Assembly (NCBI GenBank): GCA_033964015.1
Contig: CM066924.1
Coordinates: 1,798,001-1,862,000, forward strand
DNA from: Scolanthus callimorphus
Lineage: Eukaryota; Cnidaria; Anthozoa; Actiniaria; Edwardsiidae
Reading direction: 5' to 3'
Length of the DNA stretch: 64,000 nucleotides
Shown here: one piece after another, positions 63,475 through 64,000 of the stretch
Layout of the letters: each line of letters starts with the position of its first letter
Numbering within the stretch: the first letter of the stretch is position 1
Notes under the pieces: generated by a model
Seen by the model: only the letters and a program-made list of their open reading frames with translations
Database searches by the model: none
What the model was told of the DNA's origin: nothing
Translations under genes and position numbers: made by a program

Positions 63475-64000
63475 TTCTCGCCTATCTCGTCTTATCTCAC
63501 CTTATCTCACCTTATCTCGCCTTTTCTCGCTTTATCTCGCCTTATGTCGCTTTATCTCGCTTTATCTCGCCTTATTTCGCTTTATCTCACCTTATCTCAC
63601 CTTATCTCACCTTATCTCACCTTATCTCGCCTTATGTCGCTTTATCTCGCCTTATCTCGCTTTATCTCGCCTTATCTCACCTTATCTCGCCTTATCTCGC
63701 CTTGCTCACCTTATCTCATCTTATCTCGCCTTATCTCGCTTTATCTCATCTTATCTCGCCTTATCTCGCTTTATCTCGCCTTATCTCGCTTTATCGCACC
63801 TTATCTCACCTTATCTCGCCTTATCTCGCTTTATCTCATCTTATCTCGCCTTATCTCGCTTTATCTCGCTTTATCTCGCCTTTTCTCACCTTTTCTCACC
63901 TTATCTCGCCTTATCTCGCCTTATCTCGTTTTATCTCGCCTTATCTCGCTTTATCTCGCCTTATCTCACCTTATCTCGCCTTATCTCGCCTTATCTCGCC
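63475..64000. repeat. 10-bp satellite CTTATCTCGC, runs off right edge
   Basis: More than fifty units of CTTATCTCGC with variants TTTATCTCGC, CTTATCTCAC, CTTATCTCATC and CTTATGTCGC. Strong strand asymmetry (T+C on plus). A degenerate lead-in (TATCGCGTTTCGCTATCTCGC) begins near 63,390. Non-coding. Confidence 0.95.

Overview
This is nuclear DNA of a metazoan, most likely an anthozoan cnidarian (stony coral or anemone). That identification is an inference. It rests on spliced GT-AG genes, an animal focadhesin (FOCAD) gene, secreted PAN plus glycine-rich proteins of the kind abundant in cnidarians, a DIRS-type retroelement, and a very dense load of short inverted-repeat elements. I see no bacterial operon, CRISPR array or phage module.

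Left third (1-29.3 kb): a tandem segmental duplication. Unit A (about 721-11,470) and unit B (about 12,300-29,315) each begin with a 55-bp satellite (20 copies in A, about 102 in B). This is followed by about 9.6 kb of shared sequence that ends in a paralogous pair of PAN/glycine-rich secreted-protein genes (10,239-11,455 and 28,090-29,303, + strand). Comparing the two units dates the insertions. A has a 1.87-kb insertion bounded by two direct copies of one MITE and a 0.3-kb foldback. B has a defective DIRS-like element (18,414-21,699) with no target duplication. B also keeps an intact 1.6-kb foldback that is internally deleted in A.

Middle (30.8-47.4 kb): the 5' part of focadhesin on the minus strand. 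Seventeen exons join in one continuous, phase-consistent frame of 736 codons, from ATG at 47,354 to a donor at 30,873. The remaining roughly 60 percent of the usual protein is not visible between 30.8 kb and the left edge. The introns are full of MITE-like palindromes, including a MULE-like family with 9-bp target duplications, plus two poly-G runs.

Right third (47.4-64 kb): a second, partial duplication. 46,087-47,722 (FOCAD exon 1, its upstream region and part of intron 1) and 53,375 to about 56,420 reappear fused at 57,845 to about 62,640. The intervening 5.65 kb is absent from the second copy. FOCAD exon 1 therefore exists twice with identical coding sequence and splice donor, which offers a possible second promoter. 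The window ends in a 10-bp satellite that runs off the right edge.

Most notable signals: a row of hairpins with compensatory stems and a shared loop motif at the 3' end of the DIRS-like element; the duplicated FOCAD first exon; the identical -1 frame change in both glycine-rich genes; and several clean filled/empty transposon sites.
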